From: Eubacterium uniforme
GTDB taxonomy: Bacteria > Bacillota > Clostridia > Lachnospirales > Lachnospiraceae
Direction: 5' to 3'
NCBI RefSeq assembly: GCF_900167115.1
Contig: NZ_FUXZ01000008.1
Coordinates: 1 to 64,000, forward strand
DNA length: 64,000 bases
Below the pieces are notes generated by a model. The model had not been told where the DNA came from. It saw only the letters and a program-made list of their open reading frames with translations, and ran no database searches. The translations under genes were made by a program, and so were the position numbers. Positions within the stretch are counted from its first letter, which is position 1. The number at the start of each line of letters is the position of its first letter. Below, one piece after another: positions 43,685-51,379 of this stretch.

Positions 43685-44009
43685 CAATCTTTCCACTAAT
43701 CGCAAGAGCCGTTTCATATGATGGCAGTTTAGTCGATAAAACATTGACCATCTTAGCCATGGCCGTTTCAACTAAATCCTCTGAAAGTTCAACACCTTCA
43801 GATAAAATCACACATGAGCAATCACTTAATGATGCAACTGCAAGAGTATTTACATTCGTCATAATTGTAATCCATGCATTTCCCTCACTTGCTCTTCCCA
43901 TAACCCATGATAAAAGATCACCTATATATGCACCCTTCACCACTCTGTCAGGTTCTGGCATTGCTAAAACATCAAATCCGCACTCCTGTGCTAACTCACT
44001 TACTGTCAT
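43677..44009 (-). CDS. DRTGG-domain protein, copy 2
   Basis: A 110-residue protein of the DRTGG (HPr-kinase-associated/PTA-type) domain family. MTVSELAQECGFDVLAMPEP opens the domain, and GDLLSWVMGRASEGNAWITI is the middle signature. The DRTGG tetrad itself reads PDRVVKG. The start at 44009 has GGGAG 9 bases upstream. It overlaps the sensory hydrogenase gene by 14 bases and the PHP gene by 8. These domains are thought to be ligand-binding modules; in clostridial hydrogenase operons they recur without a proven role. Confidence 0.85.
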   Translation of the reverse strand: MTVSELAQECGFDVLAMPEPDRVVKGAYIGDLLSWVMGRASEGNAWITIMTNVNTLAVASLSDCSCVILSEGVELSEDLVETAMAKMVNVLSTKLPSYETALAISGKIDE

Positions 44010-45258
44010 CTTCACTAACTCCCTTGATTATACAAGAGCTAATATCAGCTCTTCCTCTTATAATATCCTCAGCAAATGCTCTACAACTTGGAGCACCGCA
44101 TGCGCCACAATCAATTCCCGGAAGGGAACTTCTAAGGTCTCTTATATCAGCCATCATTCTCATAGACTCAGCTAAATTATCCGAAAGCCTTGCTATTGGC
44201 GCGTACTTTGGAAGTTCATTAAACAAATAAGAATCCGGAATATATTGATCCTTGTCCTTATCAAGAGTATTTCTTGAAACTGGAAGACCACGTCTAAGTG
44301 ATCTTAGTCTTGCTTTTGCAATAAATGGATTTTGAACAGTTAAAACACCGCCCACACATCCACCAGGACAAGCATTAAGCTCGATAAACTCAAGCTGTGA
44401 AATATTTCCATTTTCAACCTGATCTAGAACTCTCATGACATTCTCTATGCCATCCGCAGCCAGATATTTTTCTGAAAAAATTGCTGTAGCCTCACCGCCT
44501 GACGACGCCCAGGACAACCCTATAATACCCGTTTCACAAAGACTCTTGATATCGCTACCATACTTCATTTCATCAATCAGTTTAAAATAGATATCACTAA
44601 TTGAAACCACCACGTCAACCTTACTCTTATAATCAGCAAATCCGTTCTTTACGTAACTAACCTTTGCAGGGCAAGGTGTTATAAAACAAACTCCAATATC
44701 TTCATCCTTAAGTTCAGGATGTTCCTTCATAGCCTTCTCTCTTGCGAGATTAGCAGCAACTTCCATAGGTGGAAGCATGTGAATGATATTAGAATTAAGT
44801 GATGGATATCGTAGTTCTATAAGTCTTACAATAACCGGGCAGGCAGATGAAATCACAGGCCTTGTAATACCATCTGTCTTAAGGTATAACCTTGTGTACG
44901 CCGAAACTAGTTCAGCCGCTTTTGAAACCTCAAATACATCATCGAATCCAATTTTTAATAACCCGTCTAAAACATAATCAATATCATCAAGATTTTCAAA
45001 CTGACCATACAACGTAGGTGCAGGTAGTGCGATTTTATATTTGAATTTATCCATTTCTTCAAACTTTGATGATACCGCCTTCTTCGCTTGGTGAGGACAA
45101 TTTCTTATACACTCACCACAGTCTATGCATCTCGTATCATTAATCACTGCGTGACCATCTTGAATACGAATTGCTTCAGTAGGACAATGCTTCAAACAAG
45201 TTGTGCAGCCGGTGCATTTGCTAAGATCCAGCAGCACTGAATGTTGATAATTATTCAT
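43996..45258 (-). CDS. Sensory-type [FeFe]-hydrogenase-like iron-sulfur protein
   Basis: A 420-residue protein with two N-terminal [4Fe-4S] motifs (CTGCTTCLKHCP, CIDCGECIRNCP; about 16-65), an H-cluster-like domain and a C-terminal Fe-S (Fes) motif CGACGAPSCRAFAED (about 385-400). The four Cys expected to hold an H-cluster are present: SACPV, TPCPAK and ACPGGC. However, L1 reads SSACPV where catalytic enzymes have TSCCPGW or TSCSPGW, and L3 lacks the GGGQP stretch. No small-subunit tail is present. This matches HfsB-like proteins that are thought to sense H2 or redox state. It is flanked by GHKL and DRTGG genes. Confidence 0.88.
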   Translation of the reverse strand: MNNYQHSVLLDLSKCTGCTTCLKHCPTEAIRIQDGHAVINDTRCIDCGECIRNCPHQAKKAVSSKFEEMDKFKYKIALPAPTLYGQFENLDDIDYVLDGLLKIGFDDVFEVSKAAELVSAYTRLYLKTDGITRPVISSACPVIVRLIELRYPSLNSNIIHMLPPMEVAANLAREKAMKEHPELKDEDIGVCFITPCPAKVSYVKNGFADYKSKVDVVVSISDIYFKLIDEMKYGSDIKSLCETGIIGLSWASSGGEATAIFSEKYLAADGIENVMRVLDQVENGNISQLEFIELNACPGGCVGGVLTVQNPFIAKARLRSLRRGLPVSRNTLDKDKDQYIPDSYLFNELPKYAPIARLSDNLAESMRMMADIRDLRSSLPGIDCGACGAPSCRAFAEDIIRGRADISSCIIKGVSEDDSK

Positions 45259-45269
45259 AATCCTTCTCT

Positions 45270-45737
45270 TTATGCTATATTGATCTTCATTGTAACTGTC
45301 GTTCCAACGTCCACTACAGAATCGATATGCATCTCATCCGAATATCTCTTCATATTTGGAAGCCCCATTCCGGCGCCAAATCCAAGAGACCTTGTGGTAT
45401 CAGAAGCAGTTGAAAACCCTTCCTGCATAGCCTGTTCAATATCTTTAATTCCAGGACCTTTATCTGCGAGAATAATCTCAATACAGTCTTCATAAACCTT
45501 CACGTCAGCTGTGCCGCCTTTAGCGTGAATAACCATATTGATTTCTCCCTCATACATCGAGATGGAAACTCTCTTTATAATTTCAGGAGATAGTCCCAAT
45601 TGTCTTAAGTTATTTTTTATAACCACGCTGGCCTGTCCGGCAGATGAAAAATCATCACCGTCTATATCAAAATGATATACCAGCATTGGCTCATTCGCTA
45701 CTTTTTCCTGTAAGCCCATTCGTATATAGTATTCCAC
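45270..45737 (-). CDS. RsbW-like anti-sigma/GHKL ATPase-domain protein
   Basis: A 155-residue protein of the serine-kinase/anti-sigma-factor type. The N box is KRVSISMYEGEINMVIHAKG (about 57-76), the G1 box LADKGPGIKDIEQAMQEG (about 90-107), and the G2 box SLGFGAGMGLPNMKRYSDEM (about 117-136). The frame opens at GTG 45737, and an in-frame ATG at 45719 is possible; both overlap the previous DRTGG gene (stop 45691). With the ATPase-fold protein at 42399 it forms a pair around the sensory hydrogenase, suggesting a phosphorylation or partner-switch module. Confidence 0.85.
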   Translation of the reverse strand: MEYYIRMGLQEKVANEPMLVYHFDIDGDDFSSAGQASVVIKNNLRQLGLSPEIIKRVSISMYEGEINMVIHAKGGTADVKVYEDCIEIILADKGPGIKDIEQAMQEGFSTASDTTRSLGFGAGMGLPNMKRYSDEMHIDSVVDVGTTVTMKINIA

Positions 45738-46041
45738 AAGCCTCGTACAATCTCTTTTTCGTTCTCATGATGACTATGCCATTAGCTCTAGCGAGTTCAA
45801 GCATCTCCTCTGTAGGTAATTTTGAACGAACAAATACGATACAAACCATATCCATCATGGTTGCAGTTCTTACAACCTGTGGATTAACAAGTCCTGTAAG
45901 TAAAACTCCCTGGTCTTTAACATAAGCTAAAACATCGCTCATAAGATCGCATCCGCAAGCGGAATATACAGGATGTGATAAATTCTCCTCGCAGCATAGA
46001 ACCTCAGCATCCAATAATGTTTTTAATTCTTCAATTATCAT
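45691..46041 (-). CDS. DRTGG-domain protein, copy 1
   Basis: A 116-residue protein, start ATG 46041 (GGAGAAGG 8 bases upstream). MIIEELKTLLDAEVLCCEEN is followed by CGCDLMSDVLAYVKDQGVLLTG. It resembles the ATP/nucleotide-binding DRTGG-like modules found in hydrogenase operons, and its mid-part parallels copy 2 (GDLLSWV versus SDVLAYV). It contains several Cys (CCEEN, SACGCD), which might bind metal or sense redox state. It overlaps the downstream GHKL gene. Confidence 0.82.
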   Translation of the reverse strand: MIIEELKTLLDAEVLCCEENLSHPVYSACGCDLMSDVLAYVKDQGVLLTGLVNPQVVRTATMMDMVCIVFVRSKLPTEEMLELARANGIVIMRTKKRLYEACGILYTNGLTGKSSE

Positions 46042-46071
46042 AAATTTAACCTTCTCCACCTAAGCTATTAA

Positions 46072-46569
46072 CTAACCCTGATACTTAGCTAAGATACCTG
46101 GGATATCATCAGCTGTAAGTTTACCATAAACTTCATCATTAACTGTAAGTACTGGGCCAAGACCACAAGCACCTATACAACGACAAGCTGTAAGTGAGAA
46201 CTTACCATCAGCTGTACATTCTTCAAGTCCAATTCCAAGTTCTTCTTCAAGCTTGTCAACAAGACTCTGAGCGCCCTTAACATAACAAGCTGTACCAAGA
46301 CATACTGAAATGTTGTATTCTCCCTTTGGTGTAAGAGAAAACTGAGCATAGAATGAAGCTACACCGAATACCTTCTCAAGAGGTACATCCATACCTTCAG
46401 CAATCATAAGCTGAACTTCTTTTGGAAGATAACCGTAGATTTCCTGTGCTTCCTGCATAACAGCCATAAGACGGCTCTTGTCACTCTTGTTAGCTTCGAT
46501 TACAGCTTTTAATTTTTCTTCCTGTTCTGGAGTACCATTGAAAGGCAAACTGCTAATTTTCTTTTTCAT
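46072..46569 (-). CDS. hydC: NuoE-like subunit of the hydrogenase (HydC)
   Basis: A 165-residue [2Fe-2S] thioredoxin-fold subunit, first gene of the operon. The helical N-terminal part (GYLPKEVQLMIAEGMDVPLE) precedes the cluster ligands CLGTACYVKG (about 91-100) and CRCIGACGLGPV (about 132-143), as in NuoE. It works with HydB in NADH oxidation. The start has AAGGAGGAG upstream. A near-consensus Rex site lies about 130 bases before the start, which fits control by the NADH/NAD+ ratio. Confidence 0.93.
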   Translation of the reverse strand: MKKKISSLPFNGTPEQEEKLKAVIEANKSDKSRLMAVMQEAQEIYGYLPKEVQLMIAEGMDVPLEKVFGVASFYAQFSLTPKGEYNISVCLGTACYVKGAQSLVDKLEEELGIGLEECTADGKFSLTACRCIGACGLGPVLTVNDEVYGKLTADDIPGILAKYQG

Positions 46570-46701
46570 TAGTACTGCTCCTCCTTCATTTTATTCTTTT
46601 GACTTTTTATTAATATCCTCTTGTTGTTGGATTATTATTCATTGTTATATAACCATTAGATTTCTTTATCATCATGTGAACTAATAATGCCACATGTCTT
46701 A

Positions 46702-46719
46702 TTGATAAAATTTTAACAA
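46702..46719. promoter_or_regulatory. Rex-type operator upstream of the hydrogenase operon
   Basis: TTGATAAAATTTTAACAA; on the minus strand TTGTTAAAATTTTATCAA, one base away from the consensus TTGTTAANNNNTTAACAA. It lies about 130 bases upstream of hydC. Confidence 0.6.
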
Positions 46720-46801
46720 TAAAAAAGCCCGTGAAAACTCACCTAAACAATATTTTAACATAATTTCAAAGCGTTGTAAAAACCTTATTTTTACAAGCAA
46801 A

Positions 46802-46868
46802 AAGCGCATTTTTAGGCTAGAAAAATCATGTCATTTTCGTTTGATTTTTCTTAATCCAAAATGCGCTT
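46802..46868. repeat. Long two-stem inverted repeat downstream of pflA
   Basis: Outer arms AAGCGCATTTT (46802-46812) and complement (46858-46868), inner arms AGAAAAATCA (46819-46828) and complement (46842-46851). On the minus strand a T-rich stretch follows (CGCTTTTTGC), so it can serve as the pflA terminator; the length is also compatible with a small MITE-like relic. The rest of 46570-47027 shows no ORF. Confidence 0.6.
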
Positions 46869-47027
46869 ATTGATAAAAATTATTGATATATTTTATTCAA
46901 TTTTTAAAAATTTTTGTATTTTCGTTATAGTTTTTGATTATAATTTTCTATCTTACCGTCCTCAATAAGTATAACACTTTAGGCGTTAATGATATTTATT
47001 ATCTATAAATATCATTAATTTGTCTTA

Positions 47028-47834
47028 TCACTCTATGTTCAAAATTTCTTTAGTTTTCTTAATTGTATCTGCATCAGGCGCTGTTACTCCTTCTAATCTA
47101 TACTTGATTCCAAGTTTCTCATATGTTGGAACACCCATTCTATGATAAGGTAACACTTCTACCCTTTCCACTGTTTTAAGAGTATCGATAAATTCAGCAA
47201 GTTTCTTAACATCACCTTCATCATCAGTAAGCCCTGGTACCAAAACATATCTAATCCACATAGCCTTATCATTATCTGAAAGATAAGTAGCCATATCCAA
47301 TATGTTTTTGTTAGAGAACCCGGTTAAATCCTTATGTTTTTCATCATCAATCTGCTTTATATCAAGCATAAACAGATCTGTTACTTCACAAAGCTTTTTA
47401 AACTTCTCAAACCACTCTCCATCATTCATGTATGGATTACCTGAAGTATCAAGAGTAGTATGCACGCCCTCCTTCTTTGCAAGCGTAAATAATTCAATAA
47501 TAAAATCAATCTGCAAAAGTGCCTCGCCACCACTCACAGTGATTCCACCGCCGTTCTTCCAATATGGTTTGTATCTAAGCGCCTGCTTAAAGATTTCTTC
47601 CGGTGTAACTACTTTGTATGAACAGAGAGAATCATTAGAATTTGTATCTTCTTTCTCTGCTTCTATACTCTCTTCTGAAGAGTCCCCATTCAATTCACTA
47701 GGAATCTTCCAAGTTTCAGGATTATGACAATATTTACATCTCATCTTACAACCTTGCATAAATACTACAAATCTTACACCTGGTCCATCTACTGCTCCAA
47801 AACTTTCTATTGAATGTACATATCCTTTTATCAT
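47028..47834 (-). CDS. pflA: Pyruvate formate-lyase activating enzyme
   Basis: A 268-residue radical-SAM enzyme that installs the glycyl radical on PFL. The cluster motif CKMRCKYC lies near residue 29, after GAVDGPGVRFVVFMQG; GGITVSGGEALLQ is near 101 and LDTSGNPYMN near 134. An acidic insertion (NGDSSEESIEAEKEDTNSND, about 45-64) not typical of the family separates the cluster from the barrel. The start at 47834 has GGAG 9 bases upstream. It stands alone, 11 kb from pflB; lactate dehydrogenase is also distant. Confidence 0.93.
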   Translation of the reverse strand: MIKGYVHSIESFGAVDGPGVRFVVFMQGCKMRCKYCHNPETWKIPSELNGDSSEESIEAEKEDTNSNDSLCSYKVVTPEEIFKQALRYKPYWKNGGGITVSGGEALLQIDFIIELFTLAKKEGVHTTLDTSGNPYMNDGEWFEKFKKLCEVTDLFMLDIKQIDDEKHKDLTGFSNKNILDMATYLSDNDKAMWIRYVLVPGLTDDEGDVKKLAEFIDTLKTVERVEVLPYHRMGVPTYEKLGIKYRLEGVTAPDADTIKKTKEILNIE

Positions 47835-47899
47835 ATTAAAAATCTCCATTATTCCTAGTCATTATTAAATCACCACAACCTATAACTACTTTATTATGA

Positions 47900-48505
47900 C
47901 TATAATTCTTCAGTCTTATATGTATAATATCCTTCATAAAAATAACTATTATCTATCCCCTTCATAAACACTTCTCTATTATTAACTTCATTTGTAAGAG
48001 CCTGTCTTAATATTTCCTTTATTTCCAAATCCTTTATCGGACTTCTCTCCATAGCCATAAGATAATCTTCTTTATCAACTCTACTCCAATCAACAACTTG
48101 ACCTAGTTCTTCTTTAAAAATATGATCTAACCATATACGCATACTTCTTCCATTTCCTTCTCGAAATGGATGTGCAATATTCATCTCAACATATTTTTCA
48201 ACAATTTCTTCGAAAGAAGATTGTGGCATATTCTCTATATTATTTAAAGCAACATCTAAATATACCAAAGGTGCAAACCTAAAGTTTCCCTTTGCCATAT
48301 TTACATCTCTAATTTTACCAGCAAATTCATAAATATCTTCAAACAAAAATTGATGTATATACTTCAGTGTATCTACCGTTCCTGGTTTTTTATCACACAA
48401 TACCTCTTCCATATATAACTTCAGCGCTTTCTTTTTAGTAATTTTTTCCTCTTCTCGTGCTAATTCTGAAGAAACCTTTATTCCCAATTTATTATCTAAT
48501 GTCAT
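47900..48505 (-). CDS. Fic-domain protein (probable AMPylase)
   Basis: A 201-residue protein with the complete Fic motif HPFREGNGRSMRIW (about 112-125), which carries the catalytic His and the phosphate-binding GNGR. Upstream helices include LKYIHQFLFEDIYEFAGKIR. It resembles Fic proteins of the cell filamentation type that work as toxins with a small Phd/AntF antitoxin. No antitoxin gene is visible next to it, and no S/TxxxE(G/N) inhibitory helix was recognised with certainty. Isolated position between pflA and folA. Confidence 0.9.
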   Translation of the reverse strand: MTLDNKLGIKVSSELAREEEKITKKKALKLYMEEVLCDKKPGTVDTLKYIHQFLFEDIYEFAGKIRDVNMAKGNFRFAPLVYLDVALNNIENMPQSSFEEIVEKYVEMNIAHPFREGNGRSMRIWLDHIFKEELGQVVDWSRVDKEDYLMAMERSPIKDLEIKEILRQALTNEVNNREVFMKGIDNSYFYEGYYTYKTEEL

Positions 48506-48558
48506 TTTTTCTCCTAACTATCAAATACTAAAATATAGTATAATTCTACCACATATTA

Positions 48559-49035
48559 TCACTTATTCCTACGCCTATAAATCACCCTCGTAAACTCTAT
48601 ATCATCACCAGCGCTTTCTCCAATTTCAACATCAAAATCCTCCTTGTTAAAATCTGGAAAAAACACATCACCATTCTCAATATATGTTTTAACCTCAGTA
48701 ATATACATTACATCAACATACGGCATAGCCTCCTTATAAAGGCCGTACCCGCCAGCTATGAAAACCTTCTCATCACCCGCAAGGTCAATGGCCTCCTTAA
48801 CCGAACCGACAGTCGCAAGATTCTCCCCCTCAAACACCTTATTATTCGAAACAACAATAGTCTTTCTGTTTGGTAAAGCTCTTCCAATCTCTTCAAAAGA
48901 TCTACGTCCCATGACCACAACATTACCAATAGTTAACTCTTTAAACTGAGCCTGCTCGCCCTTGATTTTCCAAGGAATCTTGCCATCCTTACCAATGACA
49001 TTGTTAATGGAACGCGCCGCAATAATACCAACCAT
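48559..49035 (-). CDS. folA: Dihydrofolate reductase
   Basis: A 158-residue enzyme that reduces dihydrofolate to tetrahydrofolate with NADPH. MVGIIAARSINNVIGKDGKI opens the fold. The catalytic acidic residue lies at the WKIKGEQAQFKELT segment (about 22-36), cofactor contacts at VVVMGRRSFEEIGRALPNR (about 39-57), and the FIAGGYGLYKEAM glycine pair near 92. It is 16 bases downstream of the fluoride channel gene. Confidence 0.95.
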   Translation of the reverse strand: MVGIIAARSINNVIGKDGKIPWKIKGEQAQFKELTIGNVVVMGRRSFEEIGRALPNRKTIVVSNNKVFEGENLATVGSVKEAIDLAGDEKVFIAGGYGLYKEAMPYVDVMYITEVKTYIENGDVFFPDFNKEDFDVEIGESAGDDIEFTRVIYRRRNK

Positions 49036-49051
49036 AAGTGAACCTCACTTT

Positions 49052-49414
49052 CTAAAATGCTTTGGAAATCTTTCTTCCTACAATCACGCCAATAACACAA
49101 CAAGTACAACTAAGCACCATGTACAAACCTCCAGCAAATACCCTCTTCTCATCAAACATATTTACCGTCTCAAGCGAGAATGTAGAAAATGTCGTAAATC
49201 CTCCACACACGCCAGTTTTCAAAAACAACATAGCCTCGTCGGAAACATTTTCATGATTATCCGCAAGCCCAACAACAAATCCAATCAAAATGGCACCAAG
49301 AATATTCGTCACCAATGTAAGAATAGGAAAATCAGACTTAACTGGAAGCAAACTTATCGCATACCTTGCCATCGCACCAAATGCGCCACCAAGCGCAACA
49401 TATATAAATTTCAT
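49052..49414 (-). CDS. crcB: Fluoride channel FluC/CrcB
   Basis: A 120-residue four-helix membrane channel that exports fluoride. Signatures are GGAFGAMARYAISLL (about 9-23), TNILGAILIGFVVG (about 36-49) and GVCGGFTTFSTFSLE (about 69-83), which includes the Phe/Thr lining residues. The start at 49414 follows GAGG; the ORF extends upstream without SD. No fluoride riboswitch consensus was seen in front of it. Most low-GC bacteria carry two tandem copies; only one is present here, with homodimer formation expected. Confidence 0.93.
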   Translation of the reverse strand: MKFIYVALGGAFGAMARYAISLLPVKSDFPILTLVTNILGAILIGFVVGLADNHENVSDEAMLFLKTGVCGGFTTFSTFSLETVNMFDEKRVFAGGLYMVLSCTCCVIGVIVGRKISKAF

Positions 49415-49511
49415 GTTATACCTCACTAATAATCTCAATGTAGTAATTATATCGCATGTATTGTTGATATGCAAAAGAAGAGGACATTAATCCTCTTCTT
49501 AAATATCAGGT

Positions 49512-49640
49512 TTATTTATGATACTTTGCTTTATGATTAGCTAAAGTTTTACCTGATTTACTCTTTGTGGCTTTCGAAGTTGACTTAGTAGCTAATTTTT
49601 TTGCTGCTGCACCAACTTTGCCACCATGATGTACTGCCAT
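49512..49640 (-). CDS. 42-residue Ala/Lys/His-rich basic protein
   Basis: A complete small gene: AGGAGG 9 bases before the ATG at 49640, product MAVHHGGKVGAAAKKLATKS followed by TSKATKSKSGKTLANHKAKY and HK. Very basic, with no hydrophobic segment. It may bind nucleic acid or ribosomes; no family is recognised with confidence. The region upstream (49641-49780) carries two inverted repeats but no further ORF. Confidence 0.6.
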   Translation of the reverse strand: MAVHHGGKVGAAAKKLATKSTSKATKSKSGKTLANHKAKYHK

Positions 49641-49680
49641 AGCACTTTACCTCCTTCTGAATTTCTCCTTGTCAGAAATA

Positions 49681-49775
49681 AAATACTTTGGTATCATTAA
49701 TTTGAGTTTATGATCAAGTATTTTACTTGACAAGGGATTGCTGGAATTATCATTCCAGCTTTTTCTATATAAATA
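49681..49775. repeat. Two inverted repeats upstream of the small basic protein
   Basis: AAATACTT...AAGTATTT pair across 49681-49723 with bulges (inner ATCAT/ATGAT). A second stem GCTGGAAT/ATTCCAGC (49740-49758) is followed by TTTTTC on the plus strand. They may form leader structure or terminator; direction of action is unclear. Confidence 0.4.
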
Positions 49776-49782
49776 CCGAAAA

Positions 49783-50781
49783 CTATTTTTCCAGTATTTT
49801 CTTTATATATTTTCTAACTCCGTCCTCCGTTTCTATATTATATTTCTCATCAATACGCTTAAAGTAATCTTTCATACTATTTTTACTTATAAGAACATTT
49901 GATGGTATTCCATCATCATATCCTAATCTAGCTTCAATCCAAGGAGTTTCAGAATGTGTTATTCTTTCTAATGTTTTTGCACTATAAACGCCAAATGTAT
50001 TAATGACTAAATCTATTATTTCTTTCTCATTTATATCAAGTTCACTTTCAGTATTTTCAAATATTACAAATCTATCATCTTCTATAGGGTTATATTTAAA
50101 ATCTTTAAATATATCATATACTTCTCTAAATACTGGTCCATGTTCCCAGGCTTTACATTCTTCTTTTACCATTTCTTTTCCATATATAGCTAAATTAAAT
50201 CCCTGAATAAAATATAATATTTTTTGTAAAGCTAACGGTGTTATCTCCTCCATTTTTTCAAAAATGTATGATATAACATTCAGCATTTTTTTCGATACTG
50301 AAAATAAATCTCGCATTTCTTTTGCCGCCTCATATGCTTTTTTATATGCTGTTTCCGCAATTTTATCTTTATTTTCTTCAAGTTTATCCATCATATATTT
50401 CGGTGATGCCAATACTTTTTTTATAACATCTGAATATTCCTTTGAGGGTACTTGCCCCATCAAATATCTAGTAATCGTTATTTCACCAAATCCTAACGCT
50501 ATAGATAAAGGTGCTTTACCAATTTTATATATATTAATAACCTTTTCTATATCTTCAATCGAAACTATCCCCTCTATCTTTCTATATTGCTCATCGATTT
50601 CCTTTATATTTTTGTCCATCAACCCATGAACATCCATTTTCATTCCACATTCTTCACAAAATGCCTCTGTTATTTCAAATGTATATTCTTTATCTTTAAT
50701 AAGTTTTTTAACATACTGCTTTCTTAAAGAGTAATAGCATTCCTTCCTGCATTCTATGCAAAAATCTTTCCTCTCACTCAT
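49783..50781 (-). CDS. Panacea-type (DUF4065/SocA) antitoxin with zinc ribbon and HTH
   Basis: A 332-residue protein in three parts. It has an N-terminal YgiT/MqsA-like zinc-finger region (CIECRKECYY, FCEECGMKMD; about 8-48), a HTH-like segment (GKAPLSIALGFGEITITRYL, about 88-107) and a C-terminal Panacea domain (from about 170; LALQKILYFIQGFNLAIYGK, WEHGPVFREVYD, ITHSETPWIEAR). Panacea domains are known as general toxin-neutralising modules. The gene follows the toxin gene by 36 bases, and the HTH can bind the operator palindromes in front of the operon (51216-51286). Confidence 0.85.
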   Translation of the reverse strand: MSERKDFCIECRKECYYSLRKQYVKKLIKDKEYTFEITEAFCEECGMKMDVHGLMDKNIKEIDEQYRKIEGIVSIEDIEKVINIYKIGKAPLSIALGFGEITITRYLMGQVPSKEYSDVIKKVLASPKYMMDKLEENKDKIAETAYKKAYEAAKEMRDLFSVSKKMLNVISYIFEKMEEITPLALQKILYFIQGFNLAIYGKEMVKEECKAWEHGPVFREVYDIFKDFKYNPIEDDRFVIFENTESELDINEKEIIDLVINTFGVYSAKTLERITHSETPWIEARLGYDDGIPSNVLISKNSMKDYFKRIDEKYNIETEDGVRKYIKKILEK

Positions 50782-50816
50782 AGTATTTCTCCTTCATTTT
50801 ATCCTACCAAAAACTA

Positions 50817-51200
50817 CTAAAAACAATACCTAAGCGGATATTGTTGTTTATGGAACGAAATAATTATAACATAATTATTTCCCAATTTATTAAACTTTAT
50901 ATATAATGGTACAATAACTTCTTCACTCCCATATCTTTCCAATAATTTAACTTCTTTACCAAATATATATAAAATTTCATTTTCCCTCCCTTCTTTTTCA
51001 TTTCTAACTTTCTCCGAGAAGTCTTTTATATTCAAATCAAAAATAATACTTTTTATTTTTTTACTATCTATAACATAATCATCTATCAATTTTTTGTTTT
51101 CTGTTCTATTATCATTTAAAGAAAGTGTATATCTTCCCCTTTTTATCAATTCTCTTACATCATAAAGATATCTTTCAATTTCTTCTTCTGTAACATTCAA
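50817..51200 (-). CDS. MqsR-like toxin
   Basis: A 127-residue protein in the toxin position of a toxin-antitoxin operon. The start is TTG at 51200, preceded by GGAGG at 9 bases; the ATG 4 bases before is out of frame and leads quickly to a stop. The N-terminus EEEIERYLYDVRELIKRGRY and the end VIVPLYIKFNKLGNNYVIII-SFH follow the MqsR pattern (K...II.L....DF... and LYIK...VIVSF). MqsR proteins are translation-dependent mRNA interferases with a RelE-like fold. Sequence similarity is moderate, so the class is inferred. Confidence 0.65.
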   Translation of the reverse strand: MNVTEEEIERYLYDVRELIKRGRYTLSLNDNRTENKKLIDDYVIDSKKIKSIIFDLNIKDFSEKVRNEKEGRENEILYIFGKEVKLLERYGSEEVIVPLYIKFNKLGNNYVIIISFHKQQYPLRYCF

Positions 51201-51215
51201 TCATTTTCGCCTCCC

Positions 51216-51286
51216 TTTGATAGTTTTTTTATATTTTTCTATCATTATACGCAAATGATAGAGTTTTGTCAATATCCTATCATTTG
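51216..51286 (-). promoter_or_regulatory. Promoter and operator of the toxin-antitoxin operon
   Basis: TTGACA (51272-51267), a 17-base spacer and TATAAT (51249-51244) on the minus strand. CTATCATTTG (51277-51286) and CAAATGATAG (51252-51261, inside the spacer) form an inverted repeat. Further half sites are CTATCAT at 51239-51245 and TTTGATAG at 51216-51223. Binding here by the antitoxin would block RNA polymerase. Confidence 0.8.
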
Positions 51287-51300
51287 ACAACAGGCAAATA

Positions 51301-51329
51301 AATAAAGAGGATGTACAATCCTCTTTATT
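51301..51329 (-). terminator. Terminator of the restriction-modification operon
   Basis: Perfect 12-bp stem AATAAAGAGGAT (51301-51312) with its complement at 51318-51329, 5-base loop. The minus strand continues TATTTG. Confidence 0.75.
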
Positions 51330-51379
51330 ACCATCATTTCGTCCTAAGTCTGCATCCCTGCAAACTACTTTCAATATAA

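Noticed and set aside
43685-43771. Longer N-terminus of the PHP protein (MKRPWLRWSMFY...)
   Set aside because: These codons lie in another frame of the DRTGG gene; the PHP fold begins directly at the ATG at 43684.
49415-49511. Fluoride riboswitch in front of crcB
   Set aside because: The expected GGNGAUGGNGUUCGCC-type core was not seen on the minus strand; only a short AT-rich leader is present.
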